A stretch of DNA of 19,679 bases from Vulcanimicrobiia bacterium. GTDB lineage: Bacteria > Eremiobacterota > Eremiobacteria > Baltobacterales > Baltobacteraceae. A model generated the notes under the pieces. It was not told where the DNA came from. It saw nothing but the letters and a program-made list of their open reading frames with translations, and ran no database searches. Below, one piece after another: positions 1 through 7,784 of the stretch (the stretch's first letter is position 1; each line of letters opens with the position of its first letter). Position numbers and translations under genes: made by a program. The stretch covers positions 1 through 19,679 of the forward strand of contig JAMXLG010000317.1 of NCBI GenBank assembly GCA_024281135.1, read 5' to 3'.

Positions 1-141
1 TTGGAGACCGTATTCGTTCCAGAGCTGGCGGTCGGTGAGGGCGGGTTGGGACACGGCGGTGCGGTGGTAGGGGCCGATGGTGTCGGGAAGGATGGCGGCG
101 GAGAGGAGGAGGGGTGTGAGGAGGAGGGCGGGGAGTTTCAT
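1..141 (-). CDS. Partial exported protein of unknown function (possibly DUF6599-like)
   Basis: Only the first 47 codons are present; the gene runs off the left edge. It opens with ATG at 141, followed by Lys2 and a leucine-rich hydrophobic stretch (about residues 3-17) that reads as a signal peptide. The mature start then has LPDTIGPY and LTDRQLWNEYGLQ. That pattern (PxxIGxY, then DRxLWxEYGL) resembles what I remember of DUF6599 proteins from Acidobacteria, but this is memory only. The reading frame is supported by codon use: 36 of 47 codons end in C. No good ribosome site lies upstream. The C-ending bias is much stronger than in secA and the other genes here, so this piece may be foreign or belong to a different genome. 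The opposite-strand frame over 1-267 is Gly/Glu-rich and looks like a shadow. Confidence 0.55.
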   Translation of the reverse strand, partial: MKLPALLLTPLLLSAAILPDTIGPYHRTAVSQPALTDRQLWNEYGLQ

Positions 142-183
142 GGGATCGGAAGTATTGCTTTAGGTTTCATGGTTGGAGCGATG

Positions 184-252
184 GGCCGGAAAGATCCGGC
201 CTCTACGCGGCAGCGCCGGCCAGGGGGCCGGCGGCGGCCCAGGGGGGCCGCC
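184..252. repeat. Three consecutive GC-rich hairpins between secA and the left-edge gene
   Basis: Three perfect 7-bp inverted repeats lie in a row: 184-190 with 195-201 (4-nt loop AAGA), 215-221 with 226-232 (4-nt loop AGGG) and 233-239 with 246-252 (6-nt loop). All stems are GC-rich, and the second and third are directly adjacent. They lie just downstream of the secA stop on the minus strand, so they could end that transcript or protect its 3' end, but no T-run follows any stem. They could also be a short REP-like repeat. Apart from them, 142-263 holds no gene that I can support. Confidence 0.6.
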
Positions 253-263
253 CCACATTGCTT

Positions 264-2909
264 CTAGGCGCCGTGGCACTTTTTGTATTTCTTGCCGCTG
301 CCGCATGGGCAGAGATCGTTACGTCCGACTTTCTCCGCGTGACGTACCGGTTTTGCCGGTTCGCCGTCACCGAGGTTCGTGTGCATTTGTTGCGGACGCC
401 GGTTTACGCCGGGCATCGGCCCGAGTAACTGTTCCGCTTCGTGCGCCGACAATCGGCCTTCGGGCGCAGCTTGCGGAACCATCGCGCCCGCGGGAATCGG
501 TTCGAATTGCGGCATCTGCTGCTGCGGCGGTTGCTGCTGGAGTTGATCCGGCGGCGGTCCATGCTCGATCACAACGCGGAAGACGCCTTTGACGGCTTCA
601 TCCGCGATGTTGTTCTTGAGCGACTCGAAGATTTCGTACGCTTCTTTTTCGTACTCGACGCGCGGGTCTTTTTGGCCGTATCCGCGCAAGCCGATACCGG
701 TCTTGAGGTGATCCATCACGTAGAGATGGTCCACCCACTGACGATCGATGATCGGAAGCAGCAGATAACGCTGCTCGACGAGGCGGAGAATCTCCGGCGT
801 CACTTCTTGCTCTTTTGCTTCGTATGCGCCAACCGCGTTCTCGTTGAGCGCGCGGCGAATTTCCTCGCGATCTTTTCCGCGCAGGTCGTCAGCACTCAGC
901 TGTTGCTTGACCGGCCAGATCTGGTCGAGCATCGAGAGCATCTCGTCGTGATCCCATTCGCTCGGATGCGCATTCTCGGGCGCGTTGTTGTCGACGGCTT
1001 CGTCGACCTTCGCTTCGAGGGACTGCTGCATGAACGTGCGCGAATCGAAGTTACCTTCGAGAATCGCTCGGCGGTCCGAATAGATGATCTCGCGCTGTTT
1101 GTTCATCACGTCGTCGTACTCGAGGACGTGTTTGCGGATCTCGTAGTTGTGATTTTCGACTTTGCTCTGCGCGCGTTCGATCGACTTCGTGACGAGCCCC
1201 GATTCGATCGGCTGCTCGTCGGTGAAGCCGACGGCATTCATGATGTTCGACATGCGATCGCCGCCGAAGAGACGCATCACTTCATCTTCGAGCGAGACGT
1301 AGAAACGCGTCGAACCCGGATCGCCTTGACGGCCTGAACGGCCGCGCAGCTGATTGTCGATACGGCGCGACTCGTGACGCTCCGTGCCGATGATGTGCAA
1401 GCCGCCCTTCCCTGCGACGCCTTGCCCGAGTTTGATGTCGGTACCGCGGCCCGCCATGTTGGTCGCGATCGTCACCTGGCTGTCTTGACCGGCGTCTTTG
1501 ACGATCTCGGCTTCCTGCTCGTGATACTTCGCGTTGAGCACGTTGCACTCAACGCCTTTACGCCGCAACATCGCGGCGAGCAGTTCGCTCTTTTCGATCG
1601 AACGCGTGCCAACGAGAACCGGGCGGCCTTTGCTATGCTCCTCGATGATCTCGTTGACGACCGCGTCGAACTTCGCTTTCTCCGACTTATAGACGATGTC
1701 GGAGTTGTCTCTGCGCGCCATCGGACGATTCGTCGGAATCACGACGACGTCGAGGCCGTAGATGTCGCGGAACTCGCGCTCTTCGGTCTTGGCCGTACCT
1801 GTCATACCGGCGAGATGATCGTAGAGTCGGAAGAGATTCTGGAACGTGATCGTCGCGAGCGTTTGATCCTCGCCACGAACGTTGATACCTTCCTTCGCCT
1901 CGATCGCCTGGTGGATGCCGTCGGAATAACGGCGTCCATGCATCAAACGGCCGGTGAATTCATCGACGATTATCACTTCACCGTCTTTGACGATGTACTG
2001 CTGGTCTTTGTGGAAGAGATTCCAGGCCTTCAGCGCCGCGTTCAACTGGTGCGCGAGCTCGATGTTGCGCTGATCGTAGAGGTTCGTGATGCCGAGCATC
2101 TTCTCGACCTTCGTGACGCCCGCTTCGGTGATCGGAACCGCGTGCGCCTTCTGATCGACCGTGTAGTCCTCTTCTTTTTTCAGGCGCGGAATGATCTGCG
2201 CGAATTTTTCATAGAGCTCCGTCGACTCTTGCGACGGGCCGCTGATAATAAGCGGCGTGCGGGCTTCGTCGACCAGAATCGAGTCGACTTCGTCGACGAG
2301 CGCGAAGTAGAGCTCGCGCTGGACGAGATCTTCCATTTGCCACGCCATGTTGTCGCGCAGATAGTCGAAGCCGACTTCGTTGTTCGTCACGTACGTGACG
2401 TCGCAGGCGTATTGCTCGCGCCGTTCGGGCGGCGTAAGTCCGTGCTGAATGACGCCGACGGTCAGGCCTAAGAATTGATAGAGCGGGCCCATCCACTCCG
2501 CGTCACGACGCGCAAGATAGTCGTTGACGGTGACGACGTGCACGCCGCGCCCTTCGAGCGCGCGCGCATACACCGGCAACGTTGCGACGAGCGTCTTTCC
2601 TTCGCCGGTTTTCATCTCGGCGATACGGCCTTCGTAGAGCACCTGGCCGCCCATGATCTGCACGTCAAAATGACGCATGCCGAGCACGCGTTTACCGGCT
2701 TCACGAACGACGGCGAATGCTTCGGGCAATAAGTCTTCGAGCGACTCGCCCGCGGCTAGACGCCCGCGAAACTCGTCGGTTTTTGCACGCATCTCTTCAT
2801 CGGAAAGCGCTTCTGTCTGCGATTCAAGCGCGTTAACTCGCTCGGCGGTGCGGCGCAGCCGGGAAATTTCGCGCTCGTTGCCGTCAAAAAGCGCCTTGAG
2901 GAATGCCAT
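264..2909 (-). CDS. secA: Preprotein translocase ATPase SecA
   Basis: SecA is the motor ATPase that pushes unfolded preproteins through the SecYEG channel in the inner membrane. The 881-aa length is normal. Visible are the Walker A motif TGEGKT (residues 101-106), the DEVDS Walker B box (206-210) followed by the [14 protein letters not shown] signature, the second-helicase-domain motif GRGTDIKLG, and a C-terminal zinc-binding tail [13 protein letters not shown] (867-879) after a Gln/Pro-rich linker (from about 785). ATG at 2909 is supported by an in-frame TGA a few codons upstream. The only purine-rich stretch upstream (GGAG) is about 16 nt from the ATG, too far to be a good ribosome site. 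It is the last gene of the minus-strand block, 40 nt after the histidine kinase. Confidence 0.98.
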   Translation of the reverse strand: MAFLKALFDGNEREISRLRRTAERVNALESQTEALSDEEMRAKTDEFRGRLAAGESLEDLLPEAFAVVREAGKRVLGMRHFDVQIMGGQVLYEGRIAEMKTGEGKTLVATLPVYARALEGRGVHVVTVNDYLARRDAEWMGPLYQFLGLTVGVIQHGLTPPERREQYACDVTYVTNNEVGFDYLRDNMAWQMEDLVQRELYFALVDEVDSILVDEARTPLIISGPSQESTELYEKFAQIIPRLKKEEDYTVDQKAHAVPITEAGVTKVEKMLGITNLYDQRNIELAHQLNAALKAWNLFHKDQQYIVKDGEVIIVDEFTGRLMHGRRYSDGIHQAIEAKEGINVRGEDQTLATITFQNLFRLYDHLAGMTGTAKTEEREFRDIYGLDVVVIPTNRPMARRDNSDIVYKSEKAKFDAVVNEIIEEHSKGRPVLVGTRSIEKSELLAAMLRRKGVECNVLNAKYHEQEAEIVKDAGQDSQVTIATNMAGRGTDIKLGQGVAGKGGLHIIGTERHESRRIDNQLRGRSGRQGDPGSTRFYVSLEDEVMRLFGGDRMSNIMNAVGFTDEQPIESGLVTKSIERAQSKVENHNYEIRKHVLEYDDVMNKQREIIYSDRRAILEGNFDSRTFMQQSLEAKVDEAVDNNAPENAHPSEWDHDEMLSMLDQIWPVKQQLSADDLRGKDREEIRRALNENAVGAYEAKEQEVTPEILRLVEQRYLLLPIIDRQWVDHLYVMDHLKTGIGLRGYGQKDPRVEYEKEAYEIFESLKNNIADEAVKGVFRVVIEHGPPPDQLQQQPPQQQMPQFEPIPAGAMVPQAAPEGRLSAHEAEQLLGPMPGVNRRPQQMHTNLGDGEPAKPVRHAEKVGRNDLCPCGSGKKYKKCHGA

Positions 2910-2949
2910 ACTGGTACGTAACGTTCTCCGAGTTCAGGTGTTTCTTCTA

Positions 2950-5463
2950 TTATTCGCCGGGGAGCGGAAGTGAGACAATAAAGGTCGACCCTTCATTTTC
3001 TCTAGACCGCACCGAGATCGTACCACGATGGACCTCGACGATCTTGCGCGCCACGTAGAGACCGATGCCGGACCCCGTGATGCCTTTGTCCCGGGCATTG
3101 CTCGCCCGGCCGAACCGAGTGAAGAGCGCGTCTTGTTCGGCCTCCGGGATGCCAATGCCGTGGTCGCTGACCTCGATAATGCCGCGATCGCCGTCTTTAT
3201 ACACGCGCACCTCGACTTTGTCGTCAGAGTACTTCAGCGCGTTAGAGACGAGGTTGTCCATGACGTGGCGGAATCGATGTGGGTCGAGGTCCACCGGGAT
3301 GGGCTCCGGCGCCACGGCTACTTGCAACCGCGGATTGTTTGGCGCGGTTGCGTTGCAGCATTCGGCGACGAACGTTCCGAGGTCGACAACGGTACGGGCA
3401 AGCGAGAAGCCTTCCGCCTGCGTCTGGGCAAGAACGAGCGCATCCTCGGAAAGGCGCACGAGGCGCTTCGTTTGCGAAAAGACCGTGTCGATCTCTTCGC
3501 GATACTGGTCGGTCGTTTCCAACAACAATTCGCAGTATCCGAGAATGACCGTCAGCGGCCCCTTGAAATCGTGCGCGAGCATCGCGAGCAGATCGTCTTT
3601 GAACGAACTCGATTCTTGCAACGCTCTATTTGCGTGGCTCATCGCTTCGTAGAGTTCGAGGTTTCGCAACGCAAGTGAGAGCAGCGCGCCGAGTTCCTGC
3701 ATCATGCGCAACTCGTCGCGATTGAAGCGTACGCCTGCGCTGCGTCCAACGAGTAAAAACGCGTCGATTGCTTCACCGCTACCGGCGGCCGTTTGCGTCA
3801 GCGGAATGACGACGTATCCCGGGCCGTCGATCAAACGCTGAACGCGGCGTTCATCGCGAACGAGCGTTGCAAGACGCTCCGCCCGATGCACCAGATCGAT
3901 ACCGCTCGCTTCGATCGTTTCTTCGATGCCGTCGCCGAACTCGCCGACGATCGCATAGCGTTCGCCGTTCCAGCGCAGCACGCACGCGCGCTCGGCGTGA
4001 ACGAGCGCACCCGCAAGACGCGACATGACGTCGGCAAGGGAGCCAATCGCCGTGTGACTGAGAATCGTGCGAGCAGCTTCTGCAAGCATTTCGCGTTCCT
4101 GCGCGCGACGGAGCTCGCGCTCGTAGGCGTGCGCGTTTGCAAGCGCAATTTCCAAATGTGAGCCGAGCGTGCGGAAAAACGTTGCCCGCTCCTCCGCCGG
4201 CCAATCGAGACCGCCGTCAGCGCCGCGAACGATGAAGCATCCCCACAGCGCGCCTTCGAGCCGGATCGGAATAATGACGCCTTCTCGCCCGTCGAAGAGC
4301 GCGTCGCGCGCGATACGAGGCAAGAGCGATGCATCGGAAGGCTCGTCGACAACGAGAAATGGTTCCAGAATGCCGCGGTCCACTGTAACCGCCGGTTCGA
4401 ATCCGCGCGGCTCCCGGATGCGCATCGCGCGGCGCACGAGCGCGTCACCTTCGAGCGCATACGCTGCGCAATCCAGCGGTAGTTCGTGCGACACCGTGAC
4501 GGTGAACACGAGCGCAACTTCATCGACGTACTGCGTATCCCTCAGGATGCGCACAACGCGTTCGAGTGATTCAGCTTGCGCGCGGCGCGCGCGTTCCCGC
4601 TCGTAAAGACGTGCATTCGAGAGCGCGAGACCGACGTGAAACGCAAGCGAACGCAGCGCGGCGATATCGGCGTCGTCGAAACCGCGCGGGCGATCGAATG
4701 AGAGAATGAGCGCATCTTCCACGCGCCCGTCGACGACGAACGGAAGCGCCATCGCGCTGCGCGCGGTGCTTCCGTAGATCTCGGAACCCTCGAGCTCGTC
4801 GCGTCGAACGGTAAGTCCGCCGAAGACTTTTCGGAGATCGGCATCGAGCGGAACGGCGCGTTTGGGAGCGCCGGTCGTAGCGCTTCGCGCGGCAGCGGCA
4901 ACAACGACGGCATGTTCGCCGTCCGCCATCCGTTCGTAGACGAAACAGCGATCCGCTGAAAATGCCGCGCGCACGCCTTCAACGATGCCGAAAAGCACGT
5001 CACGGCGATCGAGCGACTTGTGCAGACGTTCGTTGACCATCGCGAGCAACTGACTGTCGCGCGACTGACGGCGCGCCGCTGTGAGCGCGCGCTCCGTGTC
5101 GAGCATACGCGTCGCAACGTCACAGAACGCCGAAAGATCGCGGCGTTCTTCTTCGTCCGGTTCGCGGTCGACCATCAACGCGACGACGCCGAGCGTTCTG
5201 CCGCCGGCAATCATCGGCGCAAAAAGTACGTCGCGTTCACCGATCGACGTGCTCACGCCGACAAAGGCGCGTTGCTGGTCTCTCGGCACGTACGAGAGGT
5301 TTCCCTCACCGAAGCGCGCGAGCGCGTGAAGAAAGAGCCGGCGCAACTCTACAGATCCGTCGCGCAAGGCGAATCCTGGAGAAGCCTCCGGCTCAGTAGC
5401 GCTAACGACGGTGTCGTCGATAAAGAGCAGCGCCGTCGCGGTCGCTCGCGACACGCACGCCAA
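2950..5463 (-). CDS. Cytoplasmic multi-GAF sensor histidine kinase
   Basis: This is a soluble two-component sensor of 837 aa counted from TTG at 5463. I see no membrane segment. The N-terminal two thirds is a row of GAF-type sensory modules (roughly 1-125, 140-290, 300-445 and 455-605) joined by charged helices such as LYERERARRAQ. A kinase core follows: HisKA with phospho-acceptor His631 in MLAHDFKGPL, the N box DNLVSNALKY (736-745), the G1 box DHGIGIP (767-773) and the G2 box TGSGIGL (796-802). All core residues look intact. No response regulator is encoded in the window. The ligand of the GAF domains cannot be told from sequence. The start is doubtful: the frame stays open upstream with protein-like codons, and a good ribosome site at 5561-5567 points to a start about 31 codons earlier, where no ATG, GTG or TTG exists. 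Confidence 0.93.
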   Translation of the reverse strand: MACVSRATATALLFIDDTVVSATEPEASPGFALRDGSVELRRLFLHALARFGEGNLSYVPRDQQRAFVGVSTSIGERDVLFAPMIAGGRTLGVVALMVDREPDEEERRDLSAFCDVATRMLDTERALTAARRQSRDSQLLAMVNERLHKSLDRRDVLFGIVEGVRAAFSADRCFVYERMADGEHAVVVAAAARSATTGAPKRAVPLDADLRKVFGGLTVRRDELEGSEIYGSTARSAMALPFVVDGRVEDALILSFDRPRGFDDADIAALRSLAFHVGLALSNARLYERERARRAQAESLERVVRILRDTQYVDEVALVFTVTVSHELPLDCAAYALEGDALVRRAMRIREPRGFEPAVTVDRGILEPFLVVDEPSDASLLPRIARDALFDGREGVIIPIRLEGALWGCFIVRGADGGLDWPAEERATFFRTLGSHLEIALANAHAYERELRRAQEREMLAEAARTILSHTAIGSLADVMSRLAGALVHAERACVLRWNGERYAIVGEFGDGIEETIEASGIDLVHRAERLATLVRDERRVQRLIDGPGYVVIPLTQTAAGSGEAIDAFLLVGRSAGVRFNRDELRMMQELGALLSLALRNLELYEAMSHANRALQESSSFKDDLLAMLAHDFKGPLTVILGYCELLLETTDQYREEIDTVFSQTKRLVRLSEDALVLAQTQAEGFSLARTVVDLGTFVAECCNATAPNNPRLQVAVAPEPIPVDLDPHRFRHVMDNLVSNALKYSDDKVEVRVYKDGDRGIIEVSDHGIGIPEAEQDALFTRFGRASNARDKGITGSGIGLYVARKIVEVHRGTISVRSRENEGSTFIVSLPLPGE

Positions 5464-5560
5464 AGCTCCGCGCGCGACCGCCGACGCCTTTGCTTGCGGC
5501 GTCGACGCATCGGCGAGATTCGCCAGTGCGCTTAGGCGGTCGACGTGCGTTCGAACGGTT

Positions 5561-5567
5561 CTTCCTC
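5561..5567 (-). promoter_or_regulatory. Strong Shine-Dalgarno-like site upstream of the histidine kinase
   Basis: The minus strand reads GAGGAAG here, 3 nt after the lipoprotein gene's stop codon. Seven nt after GAGG is a GTT codon (5556-5554) that is in frame with the histidine kinase, exactly 31 codons before the TTG at 5463. The frame between them encodes a plausible GAF leader helix (VDRLSALANLADA). This suggests that translation starts near 5556, either at a rare start codon or at a codon misread in this assembly. Confidence 0.5.
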
Positions 5568-5570
5568 GCT

Positions 5571-6713
5571 TTACGGCGTTAAGCCGAGTCCGATCACGGT
5601 GCCGGGTGACGTGAACGAAGTTGCAGGTGCCACGTTTCCGGTCGCACCCGGGGCAAAGACATAAACGATGCCTGCACCGGCCGAGGTCGAATCCGCGACG
5701 TAGATCTTTCCAGAGCTATCAAGCTTAACATCGGTCGGCGCGAACAGCTTTGTAGAGGATCCGGCAATTACGGTTGGCGTCGTGGCGCCCTTAGCGAATT
5801 TCAGAATCGCCGGACAAGCGGGCGAGCAGGCTTTCGACGCTTGGTCGCTGACGTAGATGTTGCCGCTACTGTCCAACGCGATTCCGGTCGGTTGGCCAAC
5901 GTCCGTGGTGAGCGTCTCCACAGGCGAAATGTTCACCGGCGTTGCTGTCGGCGAAGGCGTGGGTGAGGGACTTGCCGTCGCACCCGTCGGCGTGGCTGTC
6001 GGGGACGGAGTCACTGTCGGCGAGGCCGTTGCCGTTGGCGACGGTGATGGCGTCGGCGAGGGCGCGCTGAATACCTCGACAGACGAGCCCTGCAAGTTCG
6101 TCACGTAAATGTTCTTGCTTGAATCCACAGCGACGCCGCTCGGGACATTCAATCCGGTATTCGGTCCCGCGATGACTCTGAACGAACTACCCAGAATCGA
6201 TGCAACGAAGAACTGGAGTTGGCTCGAAAACGCGAGCGGCTGTGTCGGGTCGACAACGGCTGCGACGAGAACATCAACGGGCGTCGTCAAACTCGTCGGC
6301 GTCGTCGCCATGTAATCTGCAATGCCGCGCGGATGCGTCGTACCGAAACTAAACGAGTTGAACGGAAGCACGTTGCCCGTTGCCGCGGCTTTGATCTCGA
6401 CGATGCCACCGACTTTCAAACTCGGCTGCCAGTTTGTCGTGAAGATGTCCGAACTCGAATCAAACGTCAGATACTGCGGACCGTTGAGTCCGGATGTCGA
6501 GCCGCCGGTCGAGATTTGGTACGATGGGCCGCCGCCGGTTGTACTCGTATAAATGCTGATCCCGTTCTGCGTCGAGTTTGTCGCGTACAAACTCTCCGGC
6601 GCGAACGAGGGACCAACGGAAAGGGTTTGATTGGTACCGCCGGATGCGCACCCTGCGATCGTAACCGCAGTGGCGGCAAGCCCCGCAAGACCAACGGCAA
6701 GCCTACGTAGCAT
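5571..6713 (-). CDS. NHL-repeat beta-propeller lipoprotein
   Basis: Predicted surface lipoprotein of 380 aa. The N-terminus has two arginines, a hydrophobic stretch and a lipobox ending IAGC, so Cys22 would be lipidated. NHL-like strands recur as VAVDSSKNIYVTN (194-206), IALDSSGNIYVSD (278-290) and VKLDSSGKIYVAD (329-341), which fits a beta-propeller. A Pro/Ser/Thr/Ala linker (217-260) interrupts the propeller between repeats. ATG at 6713 was chosen over the longer frame to 6869 because AGGAG lies 5 nt upstream and the lipoprotein signal begins there. It follows the 70-aa membrane-protein gene by 8 nt and precedes the histidine kinase almost directly. No catalytic residues are evident. Ligand or partner binding at the cell surface is likely, but the function is unknown. 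Confidence 0.88.
   Translation of the reverse strand: MLRRLAVGLAGLAATAVTIAGCASGGTNQTLSVGPSFAPESLYATNSTQNGISIYTSTTGGGPSYQISTGGSTSGLNGPQYLTFDSSSDIFTTNWQPSLKVGGIVEIKAAATGNVLPFNSFSFGTTHPRGIADYMATTPTSLTTPVDVLVAAVVDPTQPLAFSSQLQFFVASILGSSFRVIAGPNTGLNVPSGVAVDSSKNIYVTNLQGSSVEVFSAPSPTPSPSPTATASPTVTPSPTATPTGATASPSPTPSPTATPVNISPVETLTTDVGQPTGIALDSSGNIYVSDQASKACSPACPAILKFAKGATTPTVIAGSSTKLFAPTDVKLDSSGKIYVADSTSAGAGIVYVFAPGATGNVAPATSFTSPGTVIGLGLTP
5934..6065 (-). repeat. Degenerate repeat encoding a Pro/Ser/Thr linker
   Basis: On the plus strand this stretch is a run of degenerate units built on GTCGGCGA / GGCGTGGGTGA-type words. On the coding strand it gives a PSPTPSPT-like linker of about 44 residues inside the lipoprotein (residues 217-260). 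It is low-complexity coding DNA, probably prone to length change by slippage. Confidence 0.75.
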
Positions 6714-6721
6714 GTTTTCTC

Positions 6722-6934
6722 CTAAGATGAGGAAAGCAGTCCCAGGTTGGATAGGCGCGTCGCATTTCCTGGAGCAATCAAGCCGACTGGGGTCGCGTGA
6801 TGCGACGTTTTCCAGAGCTCGAACGCGATAAATGCAACGATCACGATCAGGACGACCGTGACGATCCAACGAATCGCAAGCCGCCGATGATAGGCTGGCT
6901 TGCTGGACTCGGTGTCGATGATCTGTCGAGGCAC
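6722..6934 (-). CDS. Small single-pass membrane protein, unknown function
   Basis: I do not recognise this 70-aa protein. Residues 1-22 are polar and basic near the membrane (YHRRLAIR), residues 23-41 form one hydrophobic helix (VTVVLIVIVAFIAFEL), and the last 29 residues are small and polar. The positive-inside rule puts the N-terminus in the cytoplasm and the tail outside. GTG at 6934 is supported by AAGGA 7 nt upstream. The gene fits exactly between its neighbours: 22 nt after the deacetylase, and its TAG overlaps the sequence that forms the next gene's ribosome site, suggesting translational coupling to the NHL lipoprotein. Position, ribosome site and membrane helix argue that it is real. 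Confidence 0.68.
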   Translation of the reverse strand: MPRQIIDTESSKPAYHRRLAIRWIVTVVLIVIVAFIAFELWKTSHHATPVGLIAPGNATRLSNLGLLSSS

Positions 6935-6956
6935 AAGGATATCCTTTTAGGGGATT

Positions 6957-7784
6957 CTACGACGACTGTACGCTCTTGTCGTGGACGGCGTGGTTCACGG
7001 CATAGGGCGCAACACGCCGGAGCAGTTCCCCAGCCGTGACGAACGTGTACCCGGAACGGCGGAAGTGGTCGACGATGGCCGGCAGCGCCTCAATCGTCGC
7101 GAGTTTCCCGCTGTGCATGAGAACGATATCCGGGCTTGTCGCATTCCTTAGCACGCCGTTCGTAATATTCTCGGACGTGACCGTGCGCCAGTCACCGGTG
7201 TCATCGGTCCATAGCACAACTGCATATCCGAGCTCTTGGGCCGTCTGCAACGTCTCGACCGTATAACGTCCGTGTGGGGGACGCATGAATGTCCGAACCG
7301 ACGGATCGTGCACGAGATTCCACAAGACGTCGCGTCCGTGCGTCAACTCGTCGCGAACCTGTTGCGGTGACTCTTCATCCAGATTCGGATGCGAATAGGT
7401 GTGATCGGCGACCTCGTTCCCTTGGGCCTCGATGCGTTGGGCGAGTTCCGGCCATTGCTCGGCGTCGCGGCCGATCAAAAAGAACGTGGCCGGCACCTTG
7501 AGCGCGTGAAGTTCATCGAGCAAGAGCGGCGTGAACATCGGGTACGGGCCGTCGTCGAACGTCAACGCGATGAGCTTCGGGTGCTCCACCGTGGCATGCG
7601 AATGCGAGTCGATAAAACGATGAACGCGCGCGCTAAAGCCGGTCCCGACTTGGTCATCCGCATTCATCTGCGGCGTGACGACCGCTGCAGTCGGTTCCGT
7701 GACGTGTTTGAACTCTCGCGCACCGAGGAGTAGCACTGCAAGCGCGAGCGCCGCCGCGATTATTGTTTGCATGCGGCGTCTCAC
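6957..7784 (-). CDS. Membrane-anchored polysaccharide deacetylase (NodB domain, CE4)
   Basis: Metal-dependent deacetylase of N-acetylated sugars, probably acting on peptidoglycan or an exopolysaccharide outside the inner membrane. The 275-aa protein has an N-terminal hydrophobic segment (about 7-21) serving as signal or anchor, then a NodB domain. CE4 motifs present: TFDDGP (75-80, catalytic Asp and metal Asp), HTYSH (128-132, both metal His), RPPHG (168-172), DTGDW (195-199) and LMHSG with His224. The third motif is usually RPPYG; here Tyr is His. GTG at 7784 overlaps the upstream LCP stop by 1 nt (TAGTG); ATG at 7772 is an alternative start, and neither has a clear ribosome site. Pairing with an LCP ligase fits a role in trimming a wall-linked glycan. 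Confidence 0.92.
   Translation of the reverse strand: MRRRMQTIIAAALALAVLLLGAREFKHVTEPTAAVVTPQMNADDQVGTGFSARVHRFIDSHSHATVEHPKLIALTFDDGPYPMFTPLLLDELHALKVPATFFLIGRDAEQWPELAQRIEAQGNEVADHTYSHPNLDEESPQQVRDELTHGRDVLWNLVHDPSVRTFMRPPHGRYTVETLQTAQELGYAVVLWTDDTGDWRTVTSENITNGVLRNATSPDIVLMHSGKLATIEALPAIVDHFRRSGYTFVTAGELLRRVAPYAVNHAVHDKSVQSS

Noticed and set aside
1..267. Plus-strand 88-codon frame at the left edge
   Set aside because: It is a Gly/Glu-rich mirror of the C-ending codons of the minus-strand exported protein and runs through the hairpin array.
441..2471. Two long plus-strand frames (298 and 365 codons) opposite secA
   Set aside because: They are shadows of secA with no ribosome site or domain of their own.
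5934..6065. Repeat stretch considered as a CRISPR-like or tandem-repeat locus
   Set aside because: There are no constant repeats with unique spacers; the units are degenerate, in frame, and explained by the PSPT linker.
6711..6869. Longer start for the NHL lipoprotein at 6869
   Set aside because: The extra 52 residues are Arg/Asp-rich and unlike a signal sequence, they overlap the 70-aa gene, and the ATG at 6713 has both a ribosome site and the lipoprotein signal.
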